Assembly: GCA_963662815.2 (NCBI GenBank)
Contig: CAXXWA010000004.1
Coordinates: 271,092-335,091 of the forward strand
Direction: 5' to 3'
Length of the DNA: 64,000 nt
DNA from: JAPPHA01 sp963662815
GTDB taxonomy: Bacteria > Pseudomonadota > Alphaproteobacteria > Rhodobacterales > Rhodobacteraceae
Shown: positions 26,529 through 35,515 of the stretch, piece by piece
Numbering within the stretch: the first letter of the stretch is position 1
Layout of the letters: each line of letters opens with the position of its first letter
Translations under genes and position numbers: made by a program
Notes under the pieces: generated by a model
What the model was told of the DNA's origin: nothing
Databases searched by the model: none
What the model saw: the letters and a program-made list of their open reading frames with translations, nothing else

Positions 26529-27476
26529 TCACTCGTAGAACCGGTAGTCCACTTCGATCTGCCCTCCGAGTTCGTTCGACTTCCGGGTGAACTCGTGGAT
26601 GAACTGGTGCAGACCCTCTTCGAAGATGGTCTCGATCCCGCGGCCGGCGAGGCGCGCGGCCATGGCTTCGGCCATGTCCAGGCTCGGTGAGCGCCAGTCG
26701 TAGTCAGAGGCGAGATACCGGAGATTGTCCTGAATCTTGGCGTAGCAGAACGCCATCGATCTCGGCATGCGCGTGTCGAGAATCAGGAATTCGGCAATGC
26801 CGGACGCGCTCGCCTCGCCTTCGTTCAGCCAGTTGTAGGCGTGCTCCGCCGATACGGATCGCAGGATCGTTTCCCATTGCACGTTTTCGACGGGCGCGCC
26901 GACATGCATTACCGACGGGAGCAGCGCGTAGAACTTGACGTCCAGGACGCGTGCCGTTCCGTCCGCGCGTTCCAGGAATGTACCGATGCGCGCGAAGTCG
27001 AAGATGTCGTTCCTGAGCATCGTCCCGTGCAGGGCGCCCCTCACGAACGCACTCTGTCGGCGGACGGAGGAAAGAATGTCGGGAAGGTCTCTCGGCCGGA
27101 CGGGCCGGGCGAGCGACTTCTGCAGCGACATCCACGACTCGTTGATCGCCTCCCAGACTTCCCGCGTGATGGCCGTCCTGACGATCCGGGCATTGTTGCG
27201 CGCCGCCGCCACGAGCGAGATGACGCTTGAAGGATTGGACTTGTCGCGCAGCATGAAGTCGACTGCGCTGGCAGCATCGCACCGGTCGTGGCGGGAACGA
27301 AACGCGTCTTCGGCTCCGATGATCCTGATCACCGACGACCACTCCTCGGAGTCGGAATGCGCGTGCGTGAGCGCCATCCTGAGACTCGCCTCGATCAGCC
27401 GCGCGGTGTTCTCGCTGCGTTCGAGATAGCGGAACATCCAATAAAGGCCGCCCGCGGTTTTCCCGAGAAGGGGCAT
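26529..27476 (-). CDS. Alpha-E domain protein (COG2307)
   Basis: A 315-residue, mainly helical alpha-E protein. It begins MPLLGKTAGGLYWMFRYLERSENTARL-like, with the conserved WMFRYLERSE motif, and keeps DYRFYE-like sequence at the end. Function is unknown; it always occurs with the circularly permuted ATP-grasp protein, and both are thought to form peptide bonds without a ribosome. The gene is 5 bases after its ATP-grasp partner. Confidence 0.9.
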   Translation of the reverse strand: MPLLGKTAGGLYWMFRYLERSENTARLIEASLRMALTHAHSDSEEWSSVIRIIGAEDAFRSRHDRCDAASAVDFMLRDKSNPSSVISLVAAARNNARIVRTAITREVWEAINESWMSLQKSLARPVRPRDLPDILSSVRRQSAFVRGALHGTMLRNDIFDFARIGTFLERADGTARVLDVKFYALLPSVMHVGAPVENVQWETILRSVSAEHAYNWLNEGEASASGIAEFLILDTRMPRSMAFCYAKIQDNLRYLASDYDWRSPSLDMAEAMAARLAGRGIETIFEEGLHQFIHEFTRKSNELGGQIEVDYRFYE

Positions 27477-27481
27477 GCGCG

Positions 27482-28909
27482 CTAGTCCTCCAGCACCCAG
27501 GTGTCTTTCGTCCCCCCGCCTTGGCTGGAGTTCACCACCAGCGAACCCTTCCTGAGAGCAACCCGTGTCAGGCCGCCGGGAGTGGTGTGGACGCGGTCGG
27601 GAGAAACGAGGGAGAAGGGACGCAGGTCAACGTGGCGCGGCGCCAGTCCCTTGCTCGTGAAGACCGGCACCGTCGAAAGCGAGATCGTCGGTTGCGCGAT
27701 GTAGTTGTCCGGGCGGGCAACGAGCCGGCGGCGGAACGCCGCCAGCTCCCGCTTGCTCGCGGCGGGACCGACCAGCATGCCGTAACCGCCGGAACCGTGT
27801 ATCTCCTTCACCACGAGGTCGGCGAGGTTTTCCAGAACGTACGCGAGCGAGTCCGGATCGGCGCAGCGCCAGGTCGGCACGTTGCGAAGGATTGGCGTCT
27901 CTCCGGTATAGAACCGCACGATCTCCGGCATGTAGGAATAGACCGCCTTGTCGTCCGCAATTCCGGTCCCGGGAGCGTTGGCGATGGTTATGCCGCCGGC
28001 GCGGTAAATGTCCATGATCCCCGGCACGCCGAGAACCGAATCCGGCCGGAAGTTGAGCGGGTCGAGGAATTCGTCGTCGACGCGCCGGTAGAGGACGTCG
28101 ATCGGAACGTAACCGCGGGTCGTGCGCATGGAGACCCGGCCGTCGACCACGCGGAGGTCGTGGCCCTCGACGAGTTCGACCCCCATCTGGTCGGCAAGAA
28201 AGGCGTGCTCGAAGAATGCGGAATTGTGTATCCCCGGCGTCAGGACGGCCGCGACGGGCCGGCCGGCGCACTTCTCCGGCGGGCAGTCGCGCAGGCACCG
28301 GCGGAGATGCTTCGGATAGTCGCTGACGGGCCGGACCCGGACCTTGGAGAACAGTTCGGGAAACATGTGCAACATGGTTTCCCGGTTCTGCACCATGTAG
28401 GAGACGCCGGAAGGCGTCCGGGCATTGTCCTCGAGCACGTAGAACTCGTTTCTTCCGGTGCGGATGATGTCTATGCCGACGACATGGGTATAGACGTTGC
28501 CCGGAGGCGACACGCCGAGCATCTGGGGCAGGAAAGCAGCATTCCCGGCGATGAGCGAGGTCGGAACGCACCCTGCGCGAAGAATTTCTTGGCGATGGTA
28601 GATGTCGTACAGGAAGGCGTTGATCGCCCGTATCCGCTGTTCGATGCCGCGCGTCAGGCGCGACCATTCCAGGGAGGAGATGATCCTCGGAATGATGTCG
28701 AAGGGAATCAGTCTTTCCGACGCTTCGTCCTCGCCGTAGACGTTGAAGGTCACGCCTATTCTGCGGAAGAGCGCTTCGGCGTCGGATGACTTTTTCCGGA
28801 GGCTTCGCGTCTCTTCGCCTTCCAGCCAGTCGCCGTAGGAAAGGTAAGCCGGTCGAATCTCTCCGGATTTGCCATGCATCTCGTCGAACGGCATCTCGTC
28901 GCCAGTCAT
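27482..28909 (-). CDS. Circularly permuted ATP-grasp protein (COG2308)
   Basis: A 475-residue CP-ATP-grasp protein, first gene of the Anbu operon. Family marks include EARTPSGVSYM-like VLEDNARTPSGVSYMVQNR, VLTPGIHNSAFFEHAFLA, YRRVDDEFLDP and VKEIHGSGGYGMLVGP. It is expected to join amino acids or peptides by acyl-phosphate chemistry. With the alpha-E protein it may build the substrate that the transglutaminase and Anbu process. Start ATG is the first in frame after a short AT-richer leader. Confidence 0.92.
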   Translation of the reverse strand: MTGDEMPFDEMHGKSGEIRPAYLSYGDWLEGEETRSLRKKSSDAEALFRRIGVTFNVYGEDEASERLIPFDIIPRIISSLEWSRLTRGIEQRIRAINAFLYDIYHRQEILRAGCVPTSLIAGNAAFLPQMLGVSPPGNVYTHVVGIDIIRTGRNEFYVLEDNARTPSGVSYMVQNRETMLHMFPELFSKVRVRPVSDYPKHLRRCLRDCPPEKCAGRPVAAVLTPGIHNSAFFEHAFLADQMGVELVEGHDLRVVDGRVSMRTTRGYVPIDVLYRRVDDEFLDPLNFRPDSVLGVPGIMDIYRAGGITIANAPGTGIADDKAVYSYMPEIVRFYTGETPILRNVPTWRCADPDSLAYVLENLADLVVKEIHGSGGYGMLVGPAASKRELAAFRRRLVARPDNYIAQPTISLSTVPVFTSKGLAPRHVDLRPFSLVSPDRVHTTPGGLTRVALRKGSLVVNSSQGGGTKDTWVLED

Positions 28910-29120
28910 GGCGGAAGATTAGCAGCCGCTTCCATGCAAACAAGGCCGGAAATGGAAACCTGCAGCCGAGTCTCTCTCAGCGCGGTCGCGATGACGGGAA
29001 TCGTTCCTGCAACAAAACCGTTCACTGGTGCGGCTTCACCGCGCCGCATTCGGTCGAGGGTTTTTCGGGGCCCGCCCGGGGACGGGCGGCATGCGAGCCG
29101 GCCCGGAAGAAGGAGGCGGA

Positions 29121-30233
29121 TCAGACTTCGCCCCAAATGGCCTCGGCGGTCCTCACGACGAGGTCGAGTTTCCTACGCTGGTCGTCGGCCGTTATCTCGT
29201 TTCCCTCTTCGGTCGAGGCGAACCCGCACTGCGGCGCGATGCCCAGCTGATCCGCATCCGCGTAGTTCGACGCCTCGTCGACCTTGCGCCTGAGATCGTC
29301 CAGAGACTCCAGATCGCCGGACTTCGTGGTGATGAATCCGAGCATGACCCTCTGCTTGCCGCGCTGGAGATGGCGCAGAGGCGCCAGACCCCCGGCGCGC
29401 GTCGTGTCGTACTCCATGAAGAAAATGTCGACGCCCGTCTTGTTGAAGACGACGTCGGCGACCGGATCGTACGCACCCTCCGCCGCATGGGTCGAACGGA
29501 AGTTCCCGCGGCACATGTGCATGCCGATGCGCAAGTCTTCCGGACGGTCCCGAGTCGCTTCCCGCATCATCCAGGCGTAGCGCTCCACGAGCCGATCAGG
29601 ATCCTGCCCCTCGGCGCGCTTTGCTTCCCTGTGCTTCGGGTCGCACAGATAAGCGAAGAAAATGTCGTCGAGCTGAAGATACCGGCATCCCGCTTCGTAG
29701 AACGCCCGGACTGCCTTGCGATAGACTGCGGCGATGTCCGCAAAGAGCGCGTCGGCATCGCGGTATCTTTCGGGCGCGATGTCGTTCTGCGCCGTACGGA
29801 AGTGGCAGCAACTCGGTCCCGGAATGCTGATCTTCGGCATGACGCCTGCGTGTCGGGCGACAAAGCGGAAGTGATCGAGCATCGGGTGGTTGTCCGGAAA
29901 GTCGAGATGGCCGGTGATGGTCGGAAACACGGGCCTCAGCCGGACGCCAGCGAACTGAACGCCCTCGTCGCGTTCGACGAGTTCGAATCCGTCGAGCAAG
30001 CCCATGAAGTCGTAATGCCAGAACGACCGACGCGCCTCGCCGTCCGTCACCGCGCGGAGACCGGCCTGCTCCTGCATCGAAATCAGCGCGGGTATCTCCG
30101 CATCCTCTACCGCGGCGAGTTCACCTGCTGTAATGTGGCCCTCCTCGCGTCGCCGTCTCGCCTCCGCGACCCGCGGCGGCCGAAGCAGGCTTCCCACGTG
30201 ATCGGCCCTGAATGGCGGCTGATGTTGCGTCAT
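29121..30233 (-). CDS. Cobalamin-independent methionine synthase-like protein (MetE C-terminal domain)
   Basis: A 370-residue protein equal to the catalytic C-terminal barrel of MetE, like the short YxjG group. Zinc ligands are visible as His239 and Cys241 (GMHMCRGNF), Glu274 (FMEYDT) and Cys336 (APQCGF). DHVGSLLRPP near the start is the usual folate/homocysteine motif. The chosen ATG begins the family match; a longer frame adds 13 unlike residues. Short forms may transfer a methyl group from donors other than the folate polyglutamate. It stands alone, divergent from the next gene. Confidence 0.88.
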   Translation of the reverse strand: MTQHQPPFRADHVGSLLRPPRVAEARRRREEGHITAGELAAVEDAEIPALISMQEQAGLRAVTDGEARRSFWHYDFMGLLDGFELVERDEGVQFAGVRLRPVFPTITGHLDFPDNHPMLDHFRFVARHAGVMPKISIPGPSCCHFRTAQNDIAPERYRDADALFADIAAVYRKAVRAFYEAGCRYLQLDDIFFAYLCDPKHREAKRAEGQDPDRLVERYAWMMREATRDRPEDLRIGMHMCRGNFRSTHAAEGAYDPVADVVFNKTGVDIFFMEYDTTRAGGLAPLRHLQRGKQRVMLGFITTKSGDLESLDDLRRKVDEASNYADADQLGIAPQCGFASTEEGNEITADDQRRKLDLVVRTAEAIWGEV

Positions 30234-30431
30234 GGGCTTGCAGTCTCCTCGTTCCCGAGAACGCCATCGCAAGTCGAATCCGGAAAAGTCCGGCGGATGT
30301 CAAGCTGCGAGCAGCCGCCCCGCCCGGCCGAAAGGTCCGGACGCCGCCGCCGCACTTGCGGCAAGGCGCGGAAACGCTTCGAGGGACCTTGACAGGCCGG
30401 CACGCGCGGGGAAGGTCGGGAAGGCGAGAAA

Positions 30432-31232
30432 ATGCGGAGCACGGCCATGACGGATGCTGTCTGCGAATACTTCCTTTCCGTGCGCGAAGGCAATCGGGTC
30501 AGCGACCGGATTCCGGCTTCGATCCGTCCGGCTTCGCTCGATGACGGCTATGCCGCTCAGGCCGATCTCGCAGCCCGCCTTCTCGAACGGCGCGGGGGAT
30601 CGGCTTTGGGCTACAAGGCCGCCTGCACCAATACTCACGCGCAGGAACTCCTCGGCACCGACGGCCCGGTTTTCGGGCGCCTGTTCTCGCACTCCACCTG
30701 GACCGACGGCGCGGAGATTTCGGCGGCCTCGCTGCCGATGCTCGTGGTCGAGGCGGAATTCGCCTTCGAGATGGCTGAAGACGTGCCGGCAGACCGGGAC
30801 GGCTGGACAGGCGATTCGATCTCGGAGTTCGTCGGGAACATGCTTCCCGCAATCGAACTCGTTGGTCACCGCTTCGCAGACTGGTCCACGTACGACGCCC
30901 CGTCGCTTGCCGCGGACAATGCGGTTCATCTCGGCTGGGTCCACGGCGAGCCGGCTTCCGGCTGGCGGAACCTGAACCTGGCGGACTGTCCGGTGGAGCT
31001 TTGCGCGAACGGAAGGATCTGCCGTACGGGCAGCGGTGCGCTGGTGCTCGGACATCCGATGAACGTGATCGCCTGGCTCGCTAACGCGCTGCCCGGCCAC
31101 GGCCTCAGCCTTCGCGCAGGAGACCTGATCACGACCGGCGTCAGCACGGACATTTATCCTGCAAGCCGCGGGGAGCGCGTCTGCGCGGAGTTCGGCCCGT
31201 TGGGCCGGGTCTGCCTGACGTTCGTGGACTGA
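30432..31232 (+). CDS. 2-keto-4-pentenoate hydratase-family (MhpD-like) protein
   Basis: A 266-residue protein of the FAH/MhpD fold. Signs are GYKAACTNTHAQELLG near residue 60, a metal-site Glu-x-Glu in VEAEFAFEM, IELVGHRF, and ITTGVSTDIYPA towards the end. Members hydrate 2-oxo-pentenoate or decarboxylate oxalocrotonate in aromatic meta-cleavage. No other meta-cleavage gene is near, so the role is open. An alternative ATG lies five codons downstream. GGAAGGCGAG precedes the chosen start. Confidence 0.8.
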   Translation: MRSTAMTDAVCEYFLSVREGNRVSDRIPASIRPASLDDGYAAQADLAARLLERRGGSALGYKAACTNTHAQELLGTDGPVFGRLFSHSTWTDGAEISAASLPMLVVEAEFAFEMAEDVPADRDGWTGDSISEFVGNMLPAIELVGHRFADWSTYDAPSLAADNAVHLGWVHGEPASGWRNLNLADCPVELCANGRICRTGSGALVLGHPMNVIAWLANALPGHGLSLRAGDLITTGVSTDIYPASRGERVCAEFGPLGRVCLTFVD

Positions 31233-31258
31233 CACGCATCCGCGCGGCATTGCCCGAA

Positions 31259-31280
31259 CCGGCCTGCCGGAGAGGCCGCA
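31259..31280. terminator. Weak stem-loop between convergent genes
   Basis: Arms CGGCCT and AGGCCG around a seven-base loop lie in the 49-base space between the convergent hydratase and AlkD-like genes. No T run is present on either strand, so a bidirectional terminator role is only suggested by position. Confidence 0.25.
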
Positions 31281-31281
31281 G

Positions 31282-32043
31282 TCAGGGATTCGAAATCCCG
31301 TGCGCCGCGGTCTTCCGGTCGCGGCGCAGATGCCTCAGCGCTTCGCGTCGCGAGAGCGGCGACAGGCGATCCCCGTTGGCCTGGACATATTCGGCGACCG
31401 CCTTCGGTTCGGTCTTGGAATACTCGCGGAGCGCCCAGCCGATGGCCTTGCGAAGAAAGAACTCGCCGCAGGCGATCGACGGCTCGATCACTTCGAAAAG
31501 CAGGTCGCGGTCGGTAGCGGACCTGTGCCGCAGCTGCGAGAGAATGGCGGTTCGGCGCTTCCAGATGTCCCGGTCCTTTGACCAGTCCCGGAGCACTTGC
31601 GCGGTTCCTGTTGGATGCGCCTTGAGCATGGCGCCGACGCCCCCGATGGCGACGGGGTCGACGAGGTCCCACCACGCGCCGGTCACGACCAGCTCCTCCG
31701 CAAGTCCGATGCGGTCCGGCGATAGCCACTTGGCATGTCGGGGAAGCACCAGCAGCTCGACAGCGCCGTAGCGCTCCTCGCGCCGCTCGGCACGGCGCCA
31801 GACGGAGAGGATTGTCTCCCGCCACATGTCCGGTCCGTCGAACGGACAGGCGCGCGCAAGCGTGCGGACGATCCGCCTTACCCGGGGTACGGTCACGCCG
31901 AAGAAGGGAAGGTTGGACTTCATGTAGGCCTGTTGCCCTTCGGCGCGGATGGGGTCCGCCTCTTGACCGAGCGCGTGGAGAAGCTCCCGGCGGAAACTCG
32001 GATGAGCGTTGTCGAAACCGGAGAAGTTCAACTCTTCGGGCAT
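31282..32043 (-). CDS. DNA alkylation repair protein, AlkC/AlkD-like HEAT-repeat glycosylase
   Basis: A 253-residue helical protein of the AlkD family. AYMKSNLPFFGVTVPRVRRI is at about residues 39-58, WWDLVDPVA carries the Trp and Asp that contact DNA and act in catalysis in AlkD, and FFLRKAIGWALREYSK is the most conserved family segment near residue 205. AlkD removes bulky alkylated bases without flipping them out. The gene is single, with 70 bases to its minus-strand upstream neighbour, and no other repair genes are close. Confidence 0.88.
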   Translation of the reverse strand: MPEELNFSGFDNAHPSFRRELLHALGQEADPIRAEGQQAYMKSNLPFFGVTVPRVRRIVRTLARACPFDGPDMWRETILSVWRRAERREERYGAVELLVLPRHAKWLSPDRIGLAEELVVTGAWWDLVDPVAIGGVGAMLKAHPTGTAQVLRDWSKDRDIWKRRTAILSQLRHRSATDRDLLFEVIEPSIACGEFFLRKAIGWALREYSKTEPKAVAEYVQANGDRLSPLSRREALRHLRRDRKTAAHGISNP

Positions 32044-32113
32044 TGTCGCCTCGCGCGCGTTGCCGGTTGCCGGCCGCGCCCGGAACGCCGGGGCGCCGGT
32101 CGCGCCAGCTGTC

Positions 32114-32848
32114 TCAGCTCTTCACAAACCGCCAGTAGTCTTCCGCAACCGCGGAGACCGCGGCGGCGGCCAGTTCGCGGCCGTGCTCTGGACGCGCGAG
32201 CGCCGAGTGCGAGCCGACCCTTCCGTCTGGGTACCGGGCGCGGTGTTCCTCGGGCGGCCCGTGCCTGTCTCCGGCGTGCGCCCGGATGAACGCGGGAGAG
32301 AGCACTTCCGGCGGTTCATCCGCTTCGGCCGAGACCACCCGCCGGTCGAACGCCTGCGTGATCGCGATCTCGGAGGGCGTCGCGTGCATGCCCTCGTGGT
32401 CGCCGTAAAGGCTTTCCCGAAGCGAAGCGACGGACGGAAAGTCCCACCAGGACCTGATTCGAAGGCGCGCATCCTCAAACTCCCTTTCGACGGCCACGAG
32501 CGGTTCGACGTTCGCGCCATGGCCGTTCAGGAAGTAGAAGCGGCGAAATCCCTGCGACCGGAGGCTCTCCACGATGCTCCGCGCCACGTCGGCGAACAGA
32601 TCGGCGGGAATCGAAACCGAGCCCGGAAAGCACAGGTTGAATGGCGCCGGGCTGTAGGCGAGGGTCGGCGCGACCAAGGCGCCGGCCAGGTCGCCCGCTT
32701 CCTCGCCGATCTTCTCTGCGCATATGGCATCGGTCCCGATGAGCCCCACCGGTCCGTGCTGCTCGGTCGATCCGGCGGGGATGATTATCCCGTCGCTTCG
32801 CGCGAGATACGCCTCGACCTCGCGCCACGTCGAGCGGTCAAGCCGCAT
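32114..32848 (-). CDS. Creatininase-family amidohydrolase
   Basis: A 244-residue creatinine amidohydrolase-family protein. Metal-site residues are in GSTEQHGP (Glu29, His31), Asp40, the NGHGAN box at 108-113, and HEGMHAT (Glu152, His155). The family includes creatininase, mycofactocin peptidase and formamidopyrimidine hydrolases, so substrate cannot be set. It lies downstream of a polar amino-acid binding protein on the same strand, with a terminator-like hairpin between. A longer frame of 25 residues upstream is not family-like. Confidence 0.87.
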   Translation of the reverse strand: MRLDRSTWREVEAYLARSDGIIIPAGSTEQHGPVGLIGTDAICAEKIGEEAGDLAGALVAPTLAYSPAPFNLCFPGSVSIPADLFADVARSIVESLRSQGFRRFYFLNGHGANVEPLVAVEREFEDARLRIRSWWDFPSVASLRESLYGDHEGMHATPSEIAITQAFDRRVVSAEADEPPEVLSPAFIRAHAGDRHGPPEEHRARYPDGRVGSHSALARPEHGRELAAAAVSAVAEDYWRFVKS

Positions 32849-32913
32849 GGCGCCGGGCGTTCCGCCGCAGGCGGCTCGATTCTGCTTGGGCGACGACTCC
32901 CCGAAAGACGAAA

Positions 32914-32933
32914 CGGGGCGCATCGGCGCCCCG
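32914..32933 (-). terminator. Terminator after amino-acid binding-protein gene
   Basis: Perfect 8-pair hairpin, arms CGGGGCGC and GCGCCCCG with a four-base loop. On the minus strand it is followed by TTTCGTCTTTC, a reasonable T-rich tail. It begins 39 bases after the binding-protein stop and would separate it from the creatininase-like gene. Confidence 0.6.
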
Positions 32934-32971
32934 CCGCCGGGTGGTTCGCGCGACCCTTCCCGCGAGGGACG

Positions 32972-33745
32972 TCAGTTCTTCAGCTTCCACTTCTTCCCGA
33001 GTTCGTCGAAGAAGCCGCGTTCGGTCTTCAGCGCGATCCAGGTGTTCACGTAGTTGATCCAGACCTGGTCGTCCTGGGGCAGGAGCATGGCGATCGGAGT
33101 TGGCTCCCGCGGTGCGGATACCGGCACCACGGCCATCTGCGGATACTTGTCGACAAGCTTGAACGCTTCGACGTTCGAGGTGATGTGGCCGTCCGCGCGA
33201 CCGGCGAGGACTTCCTGGAAGTCGCGCGCAGGCGCTTCCACGATCTGGTGCTGCGAATCCGGGAAGAACCGCGCGACCATTTTCTCCTGGACGGTTCCGA
33301 GCGTCGCCGCGACGGTCACGTCGGGGGAATTGAGGTCGTCCCAGTCCTGGAACCTGTCCAGGTTTTCCGCAAGCACGAGCGGAACCGTCGCGAGGGAAAA
33401 GTAGCTGACGGAGTAGCCTGCGGCCTTTGCCCGCGCCGGGGAGACGGAAGCGGATCCGGTCATGTGGTACTTTCCGGAGGTGACGCCGCTCACCAGCGTT
33501 TTCCAGTCTGTGGGCACGAATTCCACTTCCACGCCGAGATCCGTCGCGAGTTCGGTCATGACGTCGATGTCGTATCCCTGGTAGGCGTTCGTGGCGGGAT
33601 CCTTCATTGTCATCGGATTCCAGTCGCCGGTCGTGCCGACCTTGAGAACGCCGGAATTGAGGATTTCGTGAAGCGCGGATTGCGCATGCGCGCCGGTTGA
33701 AGCGACGAGCAGCATTGCCGCGGCCGCGATCATGACTATCTTCAT
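32972..33745 (-). CDS. Polar amino-acid-type ABC substrate-binding protein
   Basis: A 257-residue periplasmic binding protein of the SBP_bac_3 family. The signal peptide MKIVMIAAAAMLLVASTGAHA is cut before QSAL. LKVGTTGDWNPMTMKD and YDIDVMTELATDLGVEVEFVPTDW are typical, and overall it resembles the cyclohexadienyl dehydratase (PheC) branch. AGGAG precedes the ATG. It is divergent from an ATPase and a permease of the matching amino-acid importer class. No second permease gene is present, so the permease may form a homodimer. Confidence 0.87.
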   Translation of the reverse strand: MKIVMIAAAAMLLVASTGAHAQSALHEILNSGVLKVGTTGDWNPMTMKDPATNAYQGYDIDVMTELATDLGVEVEFVPTDWKTLVSGVTSGKYHMTGSASVSPARAKAAGYSVSYFSLATVPLVLAENLDRFQDWDDLNSPDVTVAATLGTVQEKMVARFFPDSQHQIVEAPARDFQEVLAGRADGHITSNVEAFKLVDKYPQMAVVPVSAPREPTPIAMLLPQDDQVWINYVNTWIALKTERGFFDELGKKWKLKN

Positions 33746-33854
33746 TTTGCACTCCTGGAGAAAAAGACGGGGCACCATTGCCTAAGTTTCCGCGAGTTGC
33801 AACAAGCGAAGCATGGCGCGGAAAGACCTGCGGCGACGGGGGTGGAGACAGGGA

Positions 33855-34601
33855 ATGTCCGGTGAGGGCCAAATGATCGAGGTCAGCGGCGTGTCGAAGA
33901 ACTTCGGCGATTTCCGAGCCCTGAACGACGTGTCCCTCGACGTCGCGCAGGGGGAACGCGTCGTGGTCTGCGGCCCGTCGGGTTCCGGCAAGTCCACCCT
34001 GATTCGCTGCGTCATCGGCCTCGAGCACCATGAGAGCGGCACGATCCGCGTCGACGGGGAGTTGCTCGCGAACAGCAAGGCGAGTCTCGACAGGATCCGG
34101 CCGAAGATCGGCATGGTTTTCCAGCAGTTCAACCTGTTTCCGCACCTGACAGTCCTGCAGAACCTGACGCTTGGCCCGGTTCGCGCTCGAAGGATGCCGC
34201 GCGCCGAGGCGCGCGAACTGGCGATGAGCTACCTGGAGCGCGTTCACATCCCGGAGCAGGCCGACAAGTTTCCGCGTCATCTCTCGGGCGGGCAGCAGCA
34301 GCGCGTCGCCATCGCGCGCGCGCTCTGCATGGAACCGAGGATCATGCTCTTCGACGAACCGACGTCGGCTCTCGACCCGGAAATGATCACCGAGGTTCTC
34401 GACGTCATGGTCGAGCTTGCCGGCAGCGGCATGACGATGATCTGCGTGACCCATGAAATGGGCTTCGCCCGGCGCGTTGCCGACAAGATGGTATTCATGG
34501 ACCGCGGCGAAATCGTCGAGATGGCTCCGACCGACATCTTCTTCGACAGGCCGGGGAGCCGCCGCTGCCAGGATTTCCTGCAGAAGATCTTGAACCACTA
34601 G
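33855..34601 (+). CDS. Polar amino-acid ABC importer ATPase (GlnQ-like)
   Basis: A 248-residue ATPase. GPSGSGKST (Walker A), QFNLFPHLTVLQN (Q-loop region), LSGGQQQRVAIARAL, MLFDEPTSALDPEM (Walker B) and VTHEMGFARRVAD (switch His) are the GlnQ/HisP marks. Two ATGs are possible; the chosen one follows GGAGACAGGG, the other lies six codons later. The gene is one base from the permease start. It drives the adjacent permease; the binding protein is on the other strand across a 109-base divergent control region. Confidence 0.9.
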   Translation: MSGEGQMIEVSGVSKNFGDFRALNDVSLDVAQGERVVVCGPSGSGKSTLIRCVIGLEHHESGTIRVDGELLANSKASLDRIRPKIGMVFQQFNLFPHLTVLQNLTLGPVRARRMPRAEARELAMSYLERVHIPEQADKFPRHLSGGQQQRVAIARALCMEPRIMLFDEPTSALDPEMITEVLDVMVELAGSGMTMICVTHEMGFARRVADKMVFMDRGEIVEMAPTDIFFDRPGSRRCQDFLQKILNH

Positions 34602-34602
34602 G

Positions 34603-35376
34603 ATGGAAGGCATGACGAACGCAACGCCGGCCCGGGTCATGACGGCCGCGGTCCTCTCCGTCTCCCTGGTCCTGCTCCCCGGCTGTTCGAGCAACTGGGG
34701 CTGGTACGTCGTGAACCCGGGCACGGAATCGGGCCTCGCGAACCTGAGGTTCCTGCTCGGGGGTCTCTACTACACCGTGGTCCTCAGCCTGACCGCAATC
34801 GTGATCTCGGTTGCGGCCGGGCTCCTGATCGCGCTGCCGGGCCTCTCGTCCCGTCGCGGCCTTCGCGGGCTCAACCGCGCGTATGTCGAACTGGTGCGCG
34901 CGGTGCCGATCCTTGTCCTGATCCTGTGGGTCTACTACGGCATGCCGCAGCTGGTCGGGATCTCGATCAGCGTGTTCTGGGCCGGCGCCATCGCGCTGGC
35001 GCTGTCCGACAGCGCCTTCGAGGCGGAAATCTTCCGGGCCGGAATCCAGTCCATCGACAAGGGCCAGTACGAGGCTGCACATTCGGTCTCGCTGACCTAC
35101 GCGGACACCATGCGGTTTGTCATCCTGCCCCAGGCGATCAGGCGCATCCTGCCGGCGCTCGGCAACCAGCTGGTCTACATGCTCAAGATGTCGTCGCTCG
35201 TTTCGGTGATCGGCATGCAGGAACTCACGAGAAAGGCGAACGAACTGGTCGTGACCGAATACCGCCCGCTCGAAATCTACACGATCCTCGTGCTGGAATA
35301 CCTGGTCCTCATCCTTGCCGTTTCGGCGGGCGTCCGATGGCTCGAACGCAGGTTGCAGACCGACATGAGCCGCTGA
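34603..35376 (+). CDS. Polar amino-acid ABC importer permease
   Basis: A 257-residue permease of the HisM/GlnP type. The first helix contains a Cys in VLLPGCSSNWGWY, which could be a lipobox-like feature but is part of a membrane segment. FRAGIQSIDKGQYEAAHSVSL is the family motif before the EAA loop (RRILPALGNQLVYMLK). About five helices follow. Convergent with the zinc importer gene downstream across a 139-base gap. Confidence 0.88.
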   Translation: MEGMTNATPARVMTAAVLSVSLVLLPGCSSNWGWYVVNPGTESGLANLRFLLGGLYYTVVLSLTAIVISVAAGLLIALPGLSSRRGLRGLNRAYVELVRAVPILVLILWVYYGMPQLVGISISVFWAGAIALALSDSAFEAEIFRAGIQSIDKGQYEAAHSVSLTYADTMRFVILPQAIRRILPALGNQLVYMLKMSSLVSVIGMQELTRKANELVVTEYRPLEIYTILVLEYLVLILAVSAGVRWLERRLQTDMSR

Positions 35377-35515
35377 CGCCGAAAACGCCGCCGGCGCGTT
35401 GACCGAACCGCGCGTGCTTTCCCGGAGCGGCGAATTCCTCGTGGCAGCAAGCCCGGCGGGCGGCTTCGCGAATCCTTCAGGGAGATGGTCGAAGGCGCTC
35501 TCGGCCCACGCGGCC

